Shown here piece by piece: positions 33,141-43,599 of a stretch of DNA of 47,382 nt (its first letter is position 1; every line of letters begins with the position of its first letter). The stretch spans positions 1 through 47,382 of the forward strand of contig NZ_QWBW01000035.1 in NCBI RefSeq assembly GCF_004117855.1, read 5' to 3'. The DNA comes from Modicisalibacter coralii (GTDB lineage: Bacteria > Pseudomonadota > Gammaproteobacteria > Pseudomonadales > Halomonadaceae). The position numbers were made by a program, and so were the translations under genes. The notes under the pieces are model-generated. The model did not search any database. It worked only from the letters and a program-made list of their open reading frames with translations, and was not told the origin of the DNA.

Positions 33141-35408
33141 TCAGTGGTCATCGCGGGGCGGCAGCAGGTGAGTCAGTTGCCACTCGGCGAAGCGCTCGAC
33201 CAGATGCGCGCGCACCGCCCGGGGCGTGGTGAGCCGCAGCGTCTCCTCGACCAGCGCCCGGGCGTCACGCAGCGGCACCCGGCGAATCGCCGCGCGCACG
33301 CGCGGCAGGCTGGGCGCATTCATCGACAATCCCTCGAACCCCATGCCCATCAGCAGCAGGGCGCCGCCGGGGTCGCCGGCCAGCTCGCCGCACACCGTCG
33401 CCGGCATGGCCAGCCGGGTCGAATCCTCCGCCAGACGTGCCAGCGCCGAGAGCACCGCCGGATGGCAGGCATCGTAGAGGTCGGCGACGCGGGGATTGTT
33501 GCGGTCCACCGCCAGCAGATACTGGGTCAGGTCGTTGCTGCCCACCGAGAAGAAATCGACACGCTCGGCCAGCGCATCGAGCTGATAGAGCGTCGCCGGC
33601 ACCTCGATCATCACCCCCAGCTGGGGCCGCTCGATCGACAGCCCCTCGTCCACCAGCTCGCCGAGCGCCCGCTCGAGCAGCCGCAGGGCGGCATCCACCT
33701 CCTCGATGTTGGTGACCATCGGCAGCATGATGCGCAGGTTGTCCAGCCCGGCCGACGCGCGCAGCATCGCCCGCAACTGGACCATCAGCACCTCGGGATG
33801 ATCGAGGGTGACACGGATCCCGCGCCAGCCGAGGAAGGGGTTGGCTTCCTGGATGGGGAAGTAAGGCAGGTCCTTGTCGCCCCCGATATCCAGGGTGCGC
33901 ATCACCACCGGCAGCGGCGCGAAGCCCTCGAGTTGGTCGCGATAGAGTCGCGTCTGCTCCTGCTCGCCGGGGAAGCGCTCGGTGATCATGAACGGCACTT
34001 CGGTACGGTAGAGCCCCACCCCGGCAATGCGCGGCTTCAGCGAGCCCACCGCGTCGACCGTCAGCCCGGTGTTGACCATCAGCGGCATGCCGTGACCATC
34101 CGGGGTCTCGCTGGGCAGATGCTGCTCGTGCTCGAGCACCTCGGCCAGCGCCTGCTCCTCGTCGATCAGCATGCGATAGCGCGCCACGAGTTCGCCATCC
34201 GGACGCACGAAGAGCCGCCCGCGGTGGCCGTCGAGGATCACCGGCGCCCCGTTGAGACGCGGCAGCGGCAGGTCGACCATGCCCAGCACGGTGGGAATGC
34301 CCATCGCCCGGGCGAGGATCGCCACGTGCGAGGTGCTCGAGCCCTTCAGGGAGACCAGGCCGGCGAGGCGCTCACGGGGCACCTCGCCGAGCATGGCCAC
34401 GCTGAGTTCGTCGCCGACCAGCACGCACCGTTCGGGCAGGGTCTCGGGCCCCTTGTCGCTCTCCTGCTGCAGATGCCCCAGGACACGCCGCCCCAGGTCG
34501 CGGATGTCCGCCGCTCGTTCGCGCAGATAGTCGTCGTCGACACGCTCCAGGTACTGGACGTGGCGGCGCACCACGTCGGCCAGGGCACCGGGCGCCCACT
34601 GCCCTTCGCGGATGCGCTTTTCCACCTCCTGCCCCAGGGCGGCATCGGCCAGCATCTGCTCGTAGACGTCGAACAGCGCCAGTTCCTGACTGGAGATACG
34701 GCTGGCCAGCCGCGCCCCGGCGGCCCGGATCTCGCCGCGGACCCGGCCTATCGCCTCGCTCAGCCGGCGGATCTCGGCCTCGGTATCGGTCGGGATCAGG
34801 TCGGGCACGTTGTCCAGATCGGCCGGCGGCGCGAGCACCAGCGCCTCGCCGATCACCATGCCCGGCGAGGCCGCCACGCCGGTGAAGGTCGCCATGCCGT
34901 CGGCTCGCGTGGGACGCGTCAGGGTACCGGTGGCCAAGGCATGGGCCAGCACCCCGGCCAGTTGCGCCGCCATGGTCACCAGGAAGGCTTCATCGCCCTC
35001 GTCGAAGCGACGCTTTTCCTCCTGCTGGACGACCAGCACGCCGAGGGTCCGGCGCTGGTGGATGATCGGCACCCCGAGGAAGCTGGAGAACCGCTCTTCG
35101 CCGGTCTCCTTGAAGTAGCGGAAACCGGGATGCGAGGGCGCGTCCTCGAGGTTAAGGGGCTCCTCGCGCTGACCGACCAGGCCCACCAGCCCCTCCCCCA
35201 GGCGCAGGGTGACGTGGCCCACGGCCTGGGTGTGCAGACCGATGGTATCCATCAGGACCAGCCGGTCCTGGGCGGCGTCGAACAGGTAGACGGAGCACAC
35301 GTCGGTCTTCATGGCCTTGCGGATGCGCCGGACCATGGTCGCCAGCGCCGCTTCCAGGCTGCGCGCCCCGTTGACCTCCTGAACGATGCGTCTCAAGACA
35401 TCGAGCAT
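33141..35408 (-). CDS. ptsP: Phosphoenolpyruvate-protein phosphotransferase PtsP (enzyme I-Ntr)
   Basis: About 755 aa. An N-terminal GAF domain (residues 15-160) precedes the enzyme I core: linker, the phosphohistidine swivel domain (GSSTSHVAILARAMGIPTVLG, active His in TSHVAI), and the PEP-binding barrel with MPATVCGELAGDP (active-site Cys). It starts the nitrogen phosphotransferase relay (PtsP to PtsO to PtsN), which responds to glutamine through the GAF domain. Start at ATG 35408 or 35414, both just after AAGAAG; family members begin with MLDVLRRIVQEV-like sequence. It follows rppH by about 40 bp, a conserved pair. Confidence 0.95.
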   Translation of the reverse strand: MLDVLRRIVQEVNGARSLEAALATMVRRIRKAMKTDVCSVYLFDAAQDRLVLMDTIGLHTQAVGHVTLRLGEGLVGLVGQREEPLNLEDAPSHPGFRYFKETGEERFSSFLGVPIIHQRRTLGVLVVQQEEKRRFDEGDEAFLVTMAAQLAGVLAHALATGTLTRPTRADGMATFTGVAASPGMVIGEALVLAPPADLDNVPDLIPTDTEAEIRRLSEAIGRVRGEIRAAGARLASRISSQELALFDVYEQMLADAALGQEVEKRIREGQWAPGALADVVRRHVQYLERVDDDYLRERAADIRDLGRRVLGHLQQESDKGPETLPERCVLVGDELSVAMLGEVPRERLAGLVSLKGSSTSHVAILARAMGIPTVLGMVDLPLPRLNGAPVILDGHRGRLFVRPDGELVARYRMLIDEEQALAEVLEHEQHLPSETPDGHGMPLMVNTGLTVDAVGSLKPRIAGVGLYRTEVPFMITERFPGEQEQTRLYRDQLEGFAPLPVVMRTLDIGGDKDLPYFPIQEANPFLGWRGIRVTLDHPEVLMVQLRAMLRASAGLDNLRIMLPMVTNIEEVDAALRLLERALGELVDEGLSIERPQLGVMIEVPATLYQLDALAERVDFFSVGSNDLTQYLLAVDRNNPRVADLYDACHPAVLSALARLAEDSTRLAMPATVCGELAGDPGGALLLMGMGFEGLSMNAPSLPRVRAAIRRVPLRDARALVEETLRLTTPRAVRAHLVERFAEWQLTHLLPPRDDH

Positions 35409-35449
35409 GAGCATTCTTCTTGTTGTGGGTAAGAGAAAAGCGGCATGGC

Positions 35450-35941
35450 TCAACCGCCTCCCCGGGCCAGTCGCTGCACCCGGGGCGCCAGCTCGCGCAG
35501 GGCGCGACGATAGACCTCGCGCTTGAAGGGCACGACCTGACCCAGCGGATACCAGTAACTGACCCAGCGCCAGCCGTCGAATTCCGGCTTGGCCGTGGTA
35601 TCCATGCAGATCCGATTATCCTGACAGCGGATCCTGAGCAGAAACCACTTCTGCTTCTGACCGATGCAGATCGGTCGCGATTGAGTTCGAACCATGCGTC
35701 GCGGCAGACGATAGCGCAGCCATCCTCGGGTACAGGCCAGGACCTCGACGTCCTCGGGCGTCAGGCCGATCTCCTCTTCCAGTTCGCGATAAAGCGCCTG
35801 TTGCGGTGTCTCGCAGGCCTTGATGCCCCCCTGAGGGAATTGCCACGCATTCTGTCCCACCCGACGCGCCCACAGCAGTTGGCCCTCCGGGTTGGCAATG
35901 ATGATGCCAACGTTGGGGCGGAAGCCGTCAGCGTCGATCAC
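35450..35941 (-). CDS. rppH: RNA pyrophosphohydrolase (Nudix)
   Basis: A 163-aa Nudix hydrolase that removes pyrophosphate from mRNA 5' ends and so triggers decay. The Nudix box is complete: [23 protein letters not shown]. Start: GTG 35941, reading [15 protein letters not shown], matches the RppH N-terminus and has AAGG upstream; the longer frame from 36016 does not. First gene of the rppH-ptsP pair. Confidence 0.95.
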   Translation of the reverse strand: MIDADGFRPNVGIIIANPEGQLLWARRVGQNAWQFPQGGIKACETPQQALYRELEEEIGLTPEDVEVLACTRGWLRYRLPRRMVRTQSRPICIGQKQKWFLLRIRCQDNRICMDTTAKPEFDGWRWVSYWYPLGQVVPFKREVYRRALRELAPRVQRLARGGG

Positions 35942-36116
35942 GGGCTTCACCTTATGAAATCCAGTATTGAAGCCATTCTTCCACAAACGTTGAAAGCGCA
36001 TCAATACGCGGCGCAACGCCGCTCACGGTGGGCAACGACGGCGAGTTCTGCAATAATCGCCGCCGCTTTTCACGCCGCCCGACCGACGCCGCACCAAGCC
36101 ACCTGAGGAGAGCGCA

Positions 36117-36770
36117 TTGAGCCTGGCCATCTTCGATCTCGACAACACGCTGCTGGCGCTCGACAGCGACCACGCCTGGGGCGAATTCCTGGTGGAACAG
36201 GGCGCCGTGGACCCGGTCGCCTACCGCGAGGCCAACGAGCGCTTCCTCGAGGCCTACCAGGCCGGCACCCTGGATATCCACGCCTATCTGGCGCTGGCCC
36301 TCAAGCCCTTGGCCGACAACTCGCCCGAGCAGCTCGCCGCCTGGCATCAGCAGTTCATGGCCAGCAAGATCGAACCGCACATCCTGCCCCGCGGCGAAGA
36401 GCTGCTGGCCCGCCACCGCGAGCGCGGCGACACCCTGCTGATCATCACCGCCACCAATCGCTTCATCACCGGCCCCATCGCCCAGCGCCTGGGCGTCGAC
36501 GAACTGATCGCCGTCGAGCCCGAGACGATCGGCGGCCGCTATACCGGCCGGGTGAGCGGCGTGCCGAGCTTTCGCGACGGCAAGATCACTCGCCTCGAGG
36601 AATGGCTGGCCACGCGCGACATCACGATCGACGACGCCTGGTTCTACAGCGACTCGCACAACGACCTGCCGCTGCTCGAGAAGGTCGACCATCCGGTCGC
36701 CGTCGACCCGGACGACACCCTTCGCGAGGTCGCCACCGAACGCGGCTGGCGCATCATCAGTCTGCGCTAG
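36117..36770 (+). CDS. HAD-IB family phosphatase (SerB-like)
   Basis: A 217-aa hydrolase. Motif I FDLDNTLL (Asp nucleophile residue 6), motif II ITATNRF, and motif IV YSDSHNDLPLL are intact, giving subclass IB with a small helical cap. It starts with TTG at 36117, preceded by GAGGAG; no ATG is in a better place. Relatives act on phosphoserine or other small phosphate esters. It is divergent from rppH and closed by a strong terminator. Confidence 0.9.
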   Translation: MSLAIFDLDNTLLALDSDHAWGEFLVEQGAVDPVAYREANERFLEAYQAGTLDIHAYLALALKPLADNSPEQLAAWHQQFMASKIEPHILPRGEELLARHRERGDTLLIITATNRFITGPIAQRLGVDELIAVEPETIGGRYTGRVSGVPSFRDGKITRLEEWLATRDITIDDAWFYSDSHNDLPLLEKVDHPVAVDPDDTLREVATERGWRIISLR

Positions 36771-36824
36771 CAAAGAATTTCGAAACCCGCTTTTGCTGCG
36801 CCGCGTCAATTTTCAACGCCGCCG

Positions 36825-36861
36825 AAAGCCGCCCAACGCTTTGATTGGGCGGCTTTTTTTA
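36825..36861 (+). terminator. Terminator after HAD-IB phosphatase gene
   Basis: Twelve-base-pair stem (36825-36836 with 36845-36856) followed by a T-run to 36860. Confidence 0.85.
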
Positions 36862-36995
36862 TACCCCGCCATGCCCAATAAATCCCTTATGATCAACGCA
36901 TGAGGCATAAGCCATACCTTTGGGACAGCTCGTTTTTACGACCGCAGCGAGTATAATGGGCTTATTTGAATCAGCCCAAGGGGTGAAAAGTCACT

Positions 36996-38558
36996 ATGGA
37001 AGAAGAGGCCGTTGACGTCGTACTCGTCGGGGGAGGAGTCATGAGCGCCACGCTCGCCACGCTCCTCCATGAACTGGAACCGACCGCACGCATCGAGGTC
37101 GTCGAGCGTCTGGACTCCATCGCCAGCGAAAGCTCGTTCGCCTGGAACAACGCCGGCACCGGGCACGCCGGCCTGTGCGAACTCAACTACACGCCTCCCG
37201 GTCCCGATGGCGCGATCGACATCGGCAAGGCCGTCAGCATCAACACCATGTTCGAGGAGTCCAAGCAGCTGTGGAGCTCGCTGGTGGCGGACGGCAATCT
37301 CGGCGATCCGACCCGCTTCCTCTCGCCGGTGCCGCACATGAGCTTCGTGCGTGGCGAGGACGGGGTACGCTACCTGCGCTCCCGTCACGAGGCGATGAGC
37401 CACCACCACTGCTTCGAGACGATGCAGTTCTCGCGGGACCCCGCGACCATCGCCGAATGGGCACCGCTGCTCATGGCGGGGCGCGACGCCGACGAGCCGG
37501 TCGCCGCGACCCGCGTCGAGGGCGGCACCGACGTCAACTTCGGCGCCCTGACCGATCAACTGTTCCAGCGCCTGGGCGAGCGCCCCGACGATCAGGTGCG
37601 CATCAGCACCGGCCAGAAGGTCAAGGACATCGCGCGTAACGCCGACGGCACCTGGAGCCTGAAGATCGACACCAGCGGCGGCGACCGCCGGGTACTCCGC
37701 GCGCGCTTCATCTTCCTCGGCGCCGGTGGTGCCTCCCTGCGCCTGCTGCAGAAGAGCGGCATCCCCGAGGCTCGCGGCTACGCCGGCTTTCCGGTCAGCG
37801 GACAGTGGCTGCGCTGCGACAAGCCGGAGGTCGTCGCCCGGCACCGGGCCAAGGTCTACAGCAAGGCCGCCATCGGCGCGCCCCCCATGTCGGTCCCCCA
37901 TCTCGACACCCGCAACGTCGACGGCAAGCCGTCCCTGCTGTTCGGGCCCTTCGCCGGTTTCACCACCAAGTTTCTCAAGCACGGCTCGGTCTTCGATCTG
38001 GTCAAGTCGGTGAGCTCGTCCAACCTCAGCCCGATGCTCGCCGTGGCCCGCAGCAATTTCAGCCTGATGAAATACCTGGTCGATCAGGTGCGTCTCTCCC
38101 ACGCCCAGCGGGTCGAGGAACTGCGCGACTTCTACCCCGATGTCGACGCCGACGACTGGCGGCTCGAGGTCGCCGGCCAGCGCGTCCAGATCATCAAGAA
38201 AGACCCCAAGAAAGGCGGCGTCCTGCAGTTCGGTACCGAGATCGTCACCGCCGGCGACGGCTCCCTGGCCGCCCTGCTGGGCGCGTCGCCCGGTGCCTCG
38301 ACCGCCACGTCGATCATGCTCGACCTGATCGAGCGCTGCTTCCCCGAGCGCTTCGCCTCCGCCGAGTGGCAAGCGCGCCTGGCACGCCTGGTCCCGGTAC
38401 GCGCCACGGCGCTGGCCGAGGATGCCGCCAGGCTGCGCGCCGTCCGCGAGCGGACGCAGCGTATCCTCAAGCTCGATGCCGCCGCGCCCAGCGCGCCACG
38501 TTCCGCCGAGCGAGCCCCCTGCGCCCCCCGCGAAGCCGCCGAGGTGGCCTGTTCCTGA
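36996..38558 (+). CDS. mqo: Malate:quinone oxidoreductase
   Basis: A 520-aa peripheral membrane flavoenzyme oxidising malate to oxaloacetate with electrons to quinone. The FAD motif [10 protein letters not shown] lies near residues 12-21; further Mqo blocks include [39 protein letters not shown] and GFPVSGQW. Full length for the family; a Cys/Ala-rich tail follows the conserved part. Ribosome site AAGGGG before ATG. Alone, with terminators on both sides. Confidence 0.96.
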   Translation: MEEEAVDVVLVGGGVMSATLATLLHELEPTARIEVVERLDSIASESSFAWNNAGTGHAGLCELNYTPPGPDGAIDIGKAVSINTMFEESKQLWSSLVADGNLGDPTRFLSPVPHMSFVRGEDGVRYLRSRHEAMSHHHCFETMQFSRDPATIAEWAPLLMAGRDADEPVAATRVEGGTDVNFGALTDQLFQRLGERPDDQVRISTGQKVKDIARNADGTWSLKIDTSGGDRRVLRARFIFLGAGGASLRLLQKSGIPEARGYAGFPVSGQWLRCDKPEVVARHRAKVYSKAAIGAPPMSVPHLDTRNVDGKPSLLFGPFAGFTTKFLKHGSVFDLVKSVSSSNLSPMLAVARSNFSLMKYLVDQVRLSHAQRVEELRDFYPDVDADDWRLEVAGQRVQIIKKDPKKGGVLQFGTEIVTAGDGSLAALLGASPGASTATSIMLDLIERCFPERFASAEWQARLARLVPVRATALAEDAARLRAVRERTQRILKLDAAAPSAPRSAERAPCAPREAAEVACS

Positions 38559-38616
38559 CGGGCCGTCCCGGCCAACGTATCAATGGCTTACCCGATACCG
38601 ACGCCCTGATACACTG

Positions 38617-38649
38617 AAAGCCGCCCCGGCAGCCCCGGGGCGGCTTTTT
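38617..38649 (+). terminator. mqo terminator
   Basis: Eleven-base-pair stem (38617-38627 with 38637-38647) followed by a T-run (38645-38649). Confidence 0.85.
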
Positions 38650-38701
38650 CGTGTCTCCCGTCGGCGTGTCGACGGACCATCCATCTGTCAGAGGACGACC
38701 G

Positions 38702-39793
38702 ATGCGTTCGAGGCCTTCCCTCCCGCCGGCCCTGCTCGCCCTGCTGCTCGGCGTGGGGCTGCTGATCTGGCTGGCGTTCGGCGACACCCAGCGCTTCCAG
38801 TCACGGGCCCCGGCCGATCGGCCGACCGATCGCGACAGTCTGCCACGCGTCGAGGTCAGCCTCTCCCGGGCCCAGCCCCACAGTCCTCACGTGCGCCTCC
38901 AGGGCCAGCTGGAAGCGCGGCAGGCCGTCGACCTGCGCGCCCGCCGCGCCGGCACGGTCAGCGAACTGCCGCACGCCCAGGGCGACCGGGTGACCGCCGG
39001 CGAACGCCTGGTGACCCTCGATCCCGGCGACCTGCCGGCGCGCATCGAACAAGCCCGGGCCCAACTGGCCCTCAATGATTCCGAACTCGAGGGCGCCCGC
39101 AAGCTCAGCGGGCGCAACCTGGTGTCGAACAACGAGCTGCTGCGGCTGAAGAGCGAGCGCGCAACGAGTCTCGCCCAACTCGCCACGCTGCGCGAGGACC
39201 TCGACGACACCCGGATCGACGCCCCCTTCGCCGGCACGCTCGACCGCCTCGATGTCGATCCCGGCGACTACGTGCAGATCGGCGAAACACTCGGCCAGCT
39301 GGTCGACATCGAGCGTCTCGACGCCAAGGCCTGGCTGCCGCAGCGGCGCATCGACGACGTCGGCGAGGGCATGCCCAGCGCGGTGATCCTGCTCGACGGG
39401 CGACGACTCGACGGCAAGGTCTCGTTTCTCGCCAGTCGCGCCGACGACGCCACGCGCAGCTACCCGCTCGAGGTCCGGGTGAGCAATCCGGAGCGGCTGC
39501 GCATCGCCGGCGCCAGCGCGACGCTCGACATCACCCTGCCCGCGCGCCCCGCCCACCGGATCTCCCCGGCCCTGCTGGTGCTCGACGAACAGGGCCACCT
39601 GGGGGTCAAGAGTGTCGACGACGACGCTACCGTGCGCTTTCTGCCCATCGAGCTGATCAGCGCCGACGCCACCCAGGCCTGGGTCGGCGGCCTCCCCGAC
39701 GAGGTGCGTCTGATCACCCTGGGCGGCGGGTTCGTCGAGCCCGGCCAGCGGGTCACGCCGGTGACCGCCGACGAGACACGGGACGCCTCCTGA
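38702..39793 (+). CDS. RND efflux periplasmic adaptor (HlyD/AcrA family)
   Basis: A 363-aa membrane-fusion protein. The N-terminal hydrophobic anchor (LPPALLALLLGVGLLIWLAFG) has no clear lipobox. A lipoyl/barrel-sandwich region follows (LRARRAGTVSELPHAQGDRVTAGERLV), then a coiled-coil hairpin, return strand (DAPFAGTLDRLDVDPGDYV) and beta-barrel. ATG 38702 has AGAGGA upstream. Its stop overlaps the permease start by one base (TGATG). It links the inner-membrane pump to an outer-membrane channel, which is not encoded here. Confidence 0.9.
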   Translation: MRSRPSLPPALLALLLGVGLLIWLAFGDTQRFQSRAPADRPTDRDSLPRVEVSLSRAQPHSPHVRLQGQLEARQAVDLRARRAGTVSELPHAQGDRVTAGERLVTLDPGDLPARIEQARAQLALNDSELEGARKLSGRNLVSNNELLRLKSERATSLAQLATLREDLDDTRIDAPFAGTLDRLDVDPGDYVQIGETLGQLVDIERLDAKAWLPQRRIDDVGEGMPSAVILLDGRRLDGKVSFLASRADDATRSYPLEVRVSNPERLRIAGASATLDITLPARPAHRISPALLVLDEQGHLGVKSVDDDATVRFLPIELISADATQAWVGGLPDEVRLITLGGGFVEPGQRVTPVTADETRDAS

Positions 39794-42700
39794 TGCGGGC
39801 CCTGATCGAAGCGGCGCTGGATCGCACCCGCACCACCCTGCTGGTACTCGTCTTCCTGCTGCTCGCCGGCAGCGTGGCCTACCAGGCGATCCCCAAGGAA
39901 GCCAACCCCGACGTGGCGATCCCCATGATCTACGTCTCTCTGTCGCTCGAAGGGGTCAGCCCGGAGGACGCCGAACGGCTGCTGGTACGGCCCATGGAAC
40001 AGGAACTGCGCGCCATCGAGGGTGTCGAGAAGATGACCGCCCAGGCCAGCGAAGGGTTCGCCTCGATCACCCTCGAGTTCGACGCCGGCTTCGACCCGCG
40101 CCGGGCGCTCGCCGACGTCCGCGAGAAGGTCGATATCGCGCGCAGCTCGCTGCCCGACGAGGCCGACGAACCCCGCGTCATGGAGGTCAACGTGGCGCGT
40201 TTCCCGGTGCTCTCGGTGGGCCTGTCGGGCCCGCTCTCCGCCGGCGAGCTGATGGTCGCCGCCCGCGAGCTCAAGGACGCCATCGAAAGCATCCCCCAGG
40301 TGCTCGAGGTCGATATCGCCGGCGAGCGCGAGGATCTCATGGAGATCGTCGTCGATCCGCAGGTCCTGGCCGGCTACGGCATCGATTTCGACACCCTGTT
40401 CAACCGGGTCTCGCGCAACAACCAGCTGGTCGCCGCGGGCAGCATCGACAACGGCGCCGGCCGTCTGGCGATCAAGGTCCCCGGGGTGATCGAGAACCTC
40501 GACGACCTGCTCGACATGCCGGTCAAGGTCGACGGCGACCAGGTGGTGACCTTCGGCGACGTCGCCGTCATCCACCGCACCTTCAAGGACCCCGCCGGCT
40601 ATGCCCGGATCAACGGCCAGCCGGCGGCGGTGCTGGAAATCTCCAAGCGCACCGGCGCCAACATCATCGCCACCATCGATGCGGTCAAGGCGCTGCTCGA
40701 CGAGGCCCGACCCGCCCTGCCCGACACCCTCGAGGTGCGCACGCTGATGGACCAGTCGACCACCGTCGAACGGCTGCTCGACGACCTGCTCAACAACGTG
40801 CTGACCGCGGTGGTGCTGGTGCTGATCGTGATTCTCGCGACCATGGGCCTGCGTTCGGCACTGCTGGTCGGCCTGACCATTCCCGGCGCCTTTCTCGCCG
40901 GCATCCTGCTGATCTGGGCGATCGGCTACACGCTCAACATCGTCGTGCTGTTCGCGCTGATCCTGGTCGCCGGGATGCTGGTGGACGGCGCCATCGTGGT
41001 CGGCGAACAGGCCGATCACAACCTCTCGCAGGGGCTGCCCGCCCGCCAGGCCTGGTCGGGCGCGGCCCAGCGCATGGCCTGGCCGGTGATCACCTCGACC
41101 GCCACCACCCTGGCGGTGTTCCTGCCGTTGCTGTTCTGGCCCGGCGTGGTCGGCGAATTCATGAAGTACCTGCCCGCCACCGTGGTGCTCTGCCTGCTCG
41201 CCTCGCTGGCCATGGCGCTGGTCTTCCTGCCCGTTCTCGGCAACCTGGTTCGCCGCCGGCCCTCGACCGGCACCCCGGGGTTCGCGGCCGGGGGGCGGAT
41301 GTATCGCCGCACGCTCACGCGCCTGCTGCAGCGTCCCGGTTTCACGCTCGTCGGCGCCCTGCTGCTGATGGTCCTGGTCTACGTCGGTTACGCGCGCTTC
41401 AACCACGGCGTGGAGTTCTTTCCGGCGGTGGAGCCCGACAACGCGCAGATCCTCGTGCACGCCCGCGGCGACCTGTCGGTGGCCGAGAAGGACGCCGTGG
41501 TCCGGCGCGTCGAACGTCGCGTGGCGGGCATGGCCGAGATCCAGTCGCTCTACGCCCGCTCCTTCGCGATGGCCAACGGACAGCTCGGCGCCGACGTGAT
41601 CGGCCAGCTGAACTTCCAGCTGGTCGACTGGAACCAGCGCCGCCCCGCCCGGGCGATTCTCGCCGACATGAACGAGCGGACCCGCGATCTGGCCGGCGTG
41701 CGCCTGGAGTTCCGCGAGCAGGAGCAGGGCCCGACCAGCGGCAAGCCGGTGCAGATCGAACTCAGCGGCCGGCGCCCGGCCCTGCTCGAGCAGGCCGTGG
41801 CGCAACTCCGTGGCGACATGCAGTCACTTGGCGGCTTTCGCGACATCCAGGACGACCGCAGCCTGCCCGGCGTGGAGTGGCGCCTCGAGGTGGACCGCGC
41901 CGAGGCCGCGCGCTTCGATGCCGACGTGGCGACCATCGGCAGCGCCGTGCAACTGGTCACCACCGGCCTGCAGGTGGCGACCTATCGCCCGGCCGAGGTC
42001 GACGACGAGGTCGACATTCGGGTCCGCCTGCCCGGCGCCCGGCGCAGTCTCGACCAACTGCGCCGGCTGACCGTCAACACCTCGCGCGGCCGGGTTCCGA
42101 TCAGCCAGTTCGTCGACCTGGAGCCGGCCCCCAAGGTCGGTGTCCTGCATCGTATCGACGGCCACCGGGCAATCACTCTGGAGGCCGACGTCCAGCCCGG
42201 CTACCAGGTCGACGAGCGAGTGCGCGCCCTGGCGCCGGCCTTGAAGAAACTGCCCGACGGGGTGCGCGTCGCCTTCGCCGGCGAGCAGGAGGACCAGGCC
42301 GAGACCAGTCGTTTCCTGGTCTCGGCGTTCGGCGTGGCGATCTTCCTGATGACGATCATCCTCGTCACCCAGTTCAACAGCCTCTACCAGGCCGGACTGG
42401 TGCTGTCGGCGATCGTCTTCTCCACCGCCGGGATCCTGCTCGGCCTGCTGCTCAACGCCCAGCCGTTCGGCATCGTCATGGTGGGCATGGGAATCATCGC
42501 CCTGGCGGGCATCGTGGTGAACAACAACATCGTCCTGATCGACACCTACAACCAGTTGCGCGGGGACGGGCTCGACGCTTTCCACGCCGCGCTGGAAGCG
42601 GGTTGTCGACGCCTGCGCCCGGTCCTGCTCACGGCGGTCACCACCGTCCTCGGGCTGATCCCCATGGTGCTCAGCGTCAACGTCGATCTGCTCACCCCCA

Positions 42701-42858
42701 GCCTGGGCTGGAACGCCCCCTCGACCCAATGGTGGACGCAGTTGTCGAGCGCCATCGCCGGCGGGCTGGGCTTCGCCACCGGGCTGACCCTGCTGCTCAC
42801 CCCGTGCATGCTCTATCTGGGCGCCCGCCTCGGCGAGCGGCTGCGCCGCCACCGCTGA
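39793..42858 (+). CDS. RND efflux transporter permease
   Basis: A 1021-aa inner-membrane pump of the AcrB superfamily with the usual twelve membrane helices and two large periplasmic loops. Signatures include the first helix TTLLVLVFLLLAGSVAY, PRVMEVNVARFPVLSVGLSG, the TM4 region ILVAGMLVDGAIVVGEQ (the proton-relay Asp) and GIVVNNNIVLIDTYNQL near TM10. Operonic with the adaptor. Substrates are unknown; the sequence is nearer drug-type than metal-type pumps. No local regulator gene is adjacent. Confidence 0.93.
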   Translation: MRALIEAALDRTRTTLLVLVFLLLAGSVAYQAIPKEANPDVAIPMIYVSLSLEGVSPEDAERLLVRPMEQELRAIEGVEKMTAQASEGFASITLEFDAGFDPRRALADVREKVDIARSSLPDEADEPRVMEVNVARFPVLSVGLSGPLSAGELMVAARELKDAIESIPQVLEVDIAGEREDLMEIVVDPQVLAGYGIDFDTLFNRVSRNNQLVAAGSIDNGAGRLAIKVPGVIENLDDLLDMPVKVDGDQVVTFGDVAVIHRTFKDPAGYARINGQPAAVLEISKRTGANIIATIDAVKALLDEARPALPDTLEVRTLMDQSTTVERLLDDLLNNVLTAVVLVLIVILATMGLRSALLVGLTIPGAFLAGILLIWAIGYTLNIVVLFALILVAGMLVDGAIVVGEQADHNLSQGLPARQAWSGAAQRMAWPVITSTATTLAVFLPLLFWPGVVGEFMKYLPATVVLCLLASLAMALVFLPVLGNLVRRRPSTGTPGFAAGGRMYRRTLTRLLQRPGFTLVGALLLMVLVYVGYARFNHGVEFFPAVEPDNAQILVHARGDLSVAEKDAVVRRVERRVAGMAEIQSLYARSFAMANGQLGADVIGQLNFQLVDWNQRRPARAILADMNERTRDLAGVRLEFREQEQGPTSGKPVQIELSGRRPALLEQAVAQLRGDMQSLGGFRDIQDDRSLPGVEWRLEVDRAEAARFDADVATIGSAVQLVTTGLQVATYRPAEVDDEVDIRVRLPGARRSLDQLRRLTVNTSRGRVPISQFVDLEPAPKVGVLHRIDGHRAITLEADVQPGYQVDERVRALAPALKKLPDGVRVAFAGEQEDQAETSRFLVSAFGVAIFLMTIILVTQFNSLYQAGLVLSAIVFSTAGILLGLLLNAQPFGIVMVGMGIIALAGIVVNNNIVLIDTYNQLRGDGLDAFHAALEAGCRRLRPVLLTAVTTVLGLIPMVLSVNVDLLTPSLGWNAPSTQWWTQLSSAIAGGLGFATGLTLLLTPCMLYLGARLGERLRRHR

Positions 42859-42894
42859 CCCGCGCCACCGCGTGCCGCCAAACGACGCCCCAAG

Positions 42895-42925
42895 AAAAGA
42901 CCCCGCCGGCATGGCCGGCGGGGTC
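42895..42925 (-). terminator. Terminator between RND permease and rsd
   Basis: Twelve-base-pair perfect stem (42899-42910 with 42914-42925), three-base loop. The T-tract (TTTTCTTGG) is on the minus side, so it primarily ends the rsd transcript; the hairpin may also stop the plus-strand pump mRNA. Confidence 0.8.
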
Positions 42926-42946
42926 GGGATCATCGCCAAGGACGCT

Positions 42947-43450
42947 TCAGAGCGCCGCGCGGGGCGCCACCTCCGGTGCCGGCGGCGGCGAATGGGCGGC
43001 ATGCAGGCGGCTGATCAGCTGATCCTCGAGGGCGAAGCGCTCGGTCAGCGCGCGGTTGAGTCGCGTCAGCCAGCTCGGCAGGCGTGACACATAGTGCTGG
43101 CAGCGGGTCGGCGTGGAAAACGCCTTGTCGAACTCGAGCACCATCTCGGTGGACATCTCGAGACGCTGCAGGAGACGATCGGCCAGCACCAGCGCTTCGT
43201 GATCGTTGAAGTGGCGGGCCTCTTCGCGCAGTTGCGGATAGATCTCGAAATGCCCGGCACTGATGTAGTCCATCAGCAGCTCGCTGAAACGATCGATGCG
43301 CGCCTTCGATACCGTTTCGGGATCCGCGTCGCAGGCGTCCTGCAGCTCCATGCAGGCGACCAGCATCTCGTGTCGTTCCTCGAGCCAGCGATCGATCAGG
43401 CGGTGCACGCCGCCCCATCGTTCCTGTGCCGACTTGCAATCTTCCAGCAT
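42947..43450 (-). CDS. rsd: Rsd/AlgQ family anti-sigma-70 protein
   Basis: A 167-aa protein of the Rsd/AlgQ family, which binds sigma-70 and favours alternative sigma factors. The start MLEDCKSAQERWGGVHRLID is nearly that of Pseudomonas AlgQ; later motifs are DRWLEERHEMLV, LMDYISAGHFEIYPQL and RFALEDQLI. ATG 43450 chosen; the longer frame to 43501 adds unrelated sequence. A Pro/Ala tail follows the conserved part. Expected to rise in stationary phase. Confidence 0.92.
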   Translation of the reverse strand: MLEDCKSAQERWGGVHRLIDRWLEERHEMLVACMELQDACDADPETVSKARIDRFSELLMDYISAGHFEIYPQLREEARHFNDHEALVLADRLLQRLEMSTEMVLEFDKAFSTPTRCQHYVSRLPSWLTRLNRALTERFALEDQLISRLHAAHSPPPAPEVAPRAAL

Positions 43451-43599
43451 GGGTGCGTCTCCCTGGTTCGTCCTCTGCGGCGGCTTCCAGCGTCTCCCCA
43501 AGCAGGACGAGTGTCAATGCTACCGACGGACAAAACCGTAGCGTCCGGCGTCACTTTCCTGCCACCCCCGCGAGGTCGACGGGCACGGTGCGCGAATGC

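Noticed and set aside
33144-35432. 762-codon open frame on the plus strand opposite ptsP
   Set aside because: Antisense shadow of ptsP, whose catalytic motifs are intact on the minus strand.
39460-41805. 781-codon open frame on the minus strand opposite the RND adaptor and permease
   Set aside because: Product is low-complexity His/Gln/Asp/Gly-rich, typical of the antisense of a GC-rich gene; the plus-strand frames have full family motifs.
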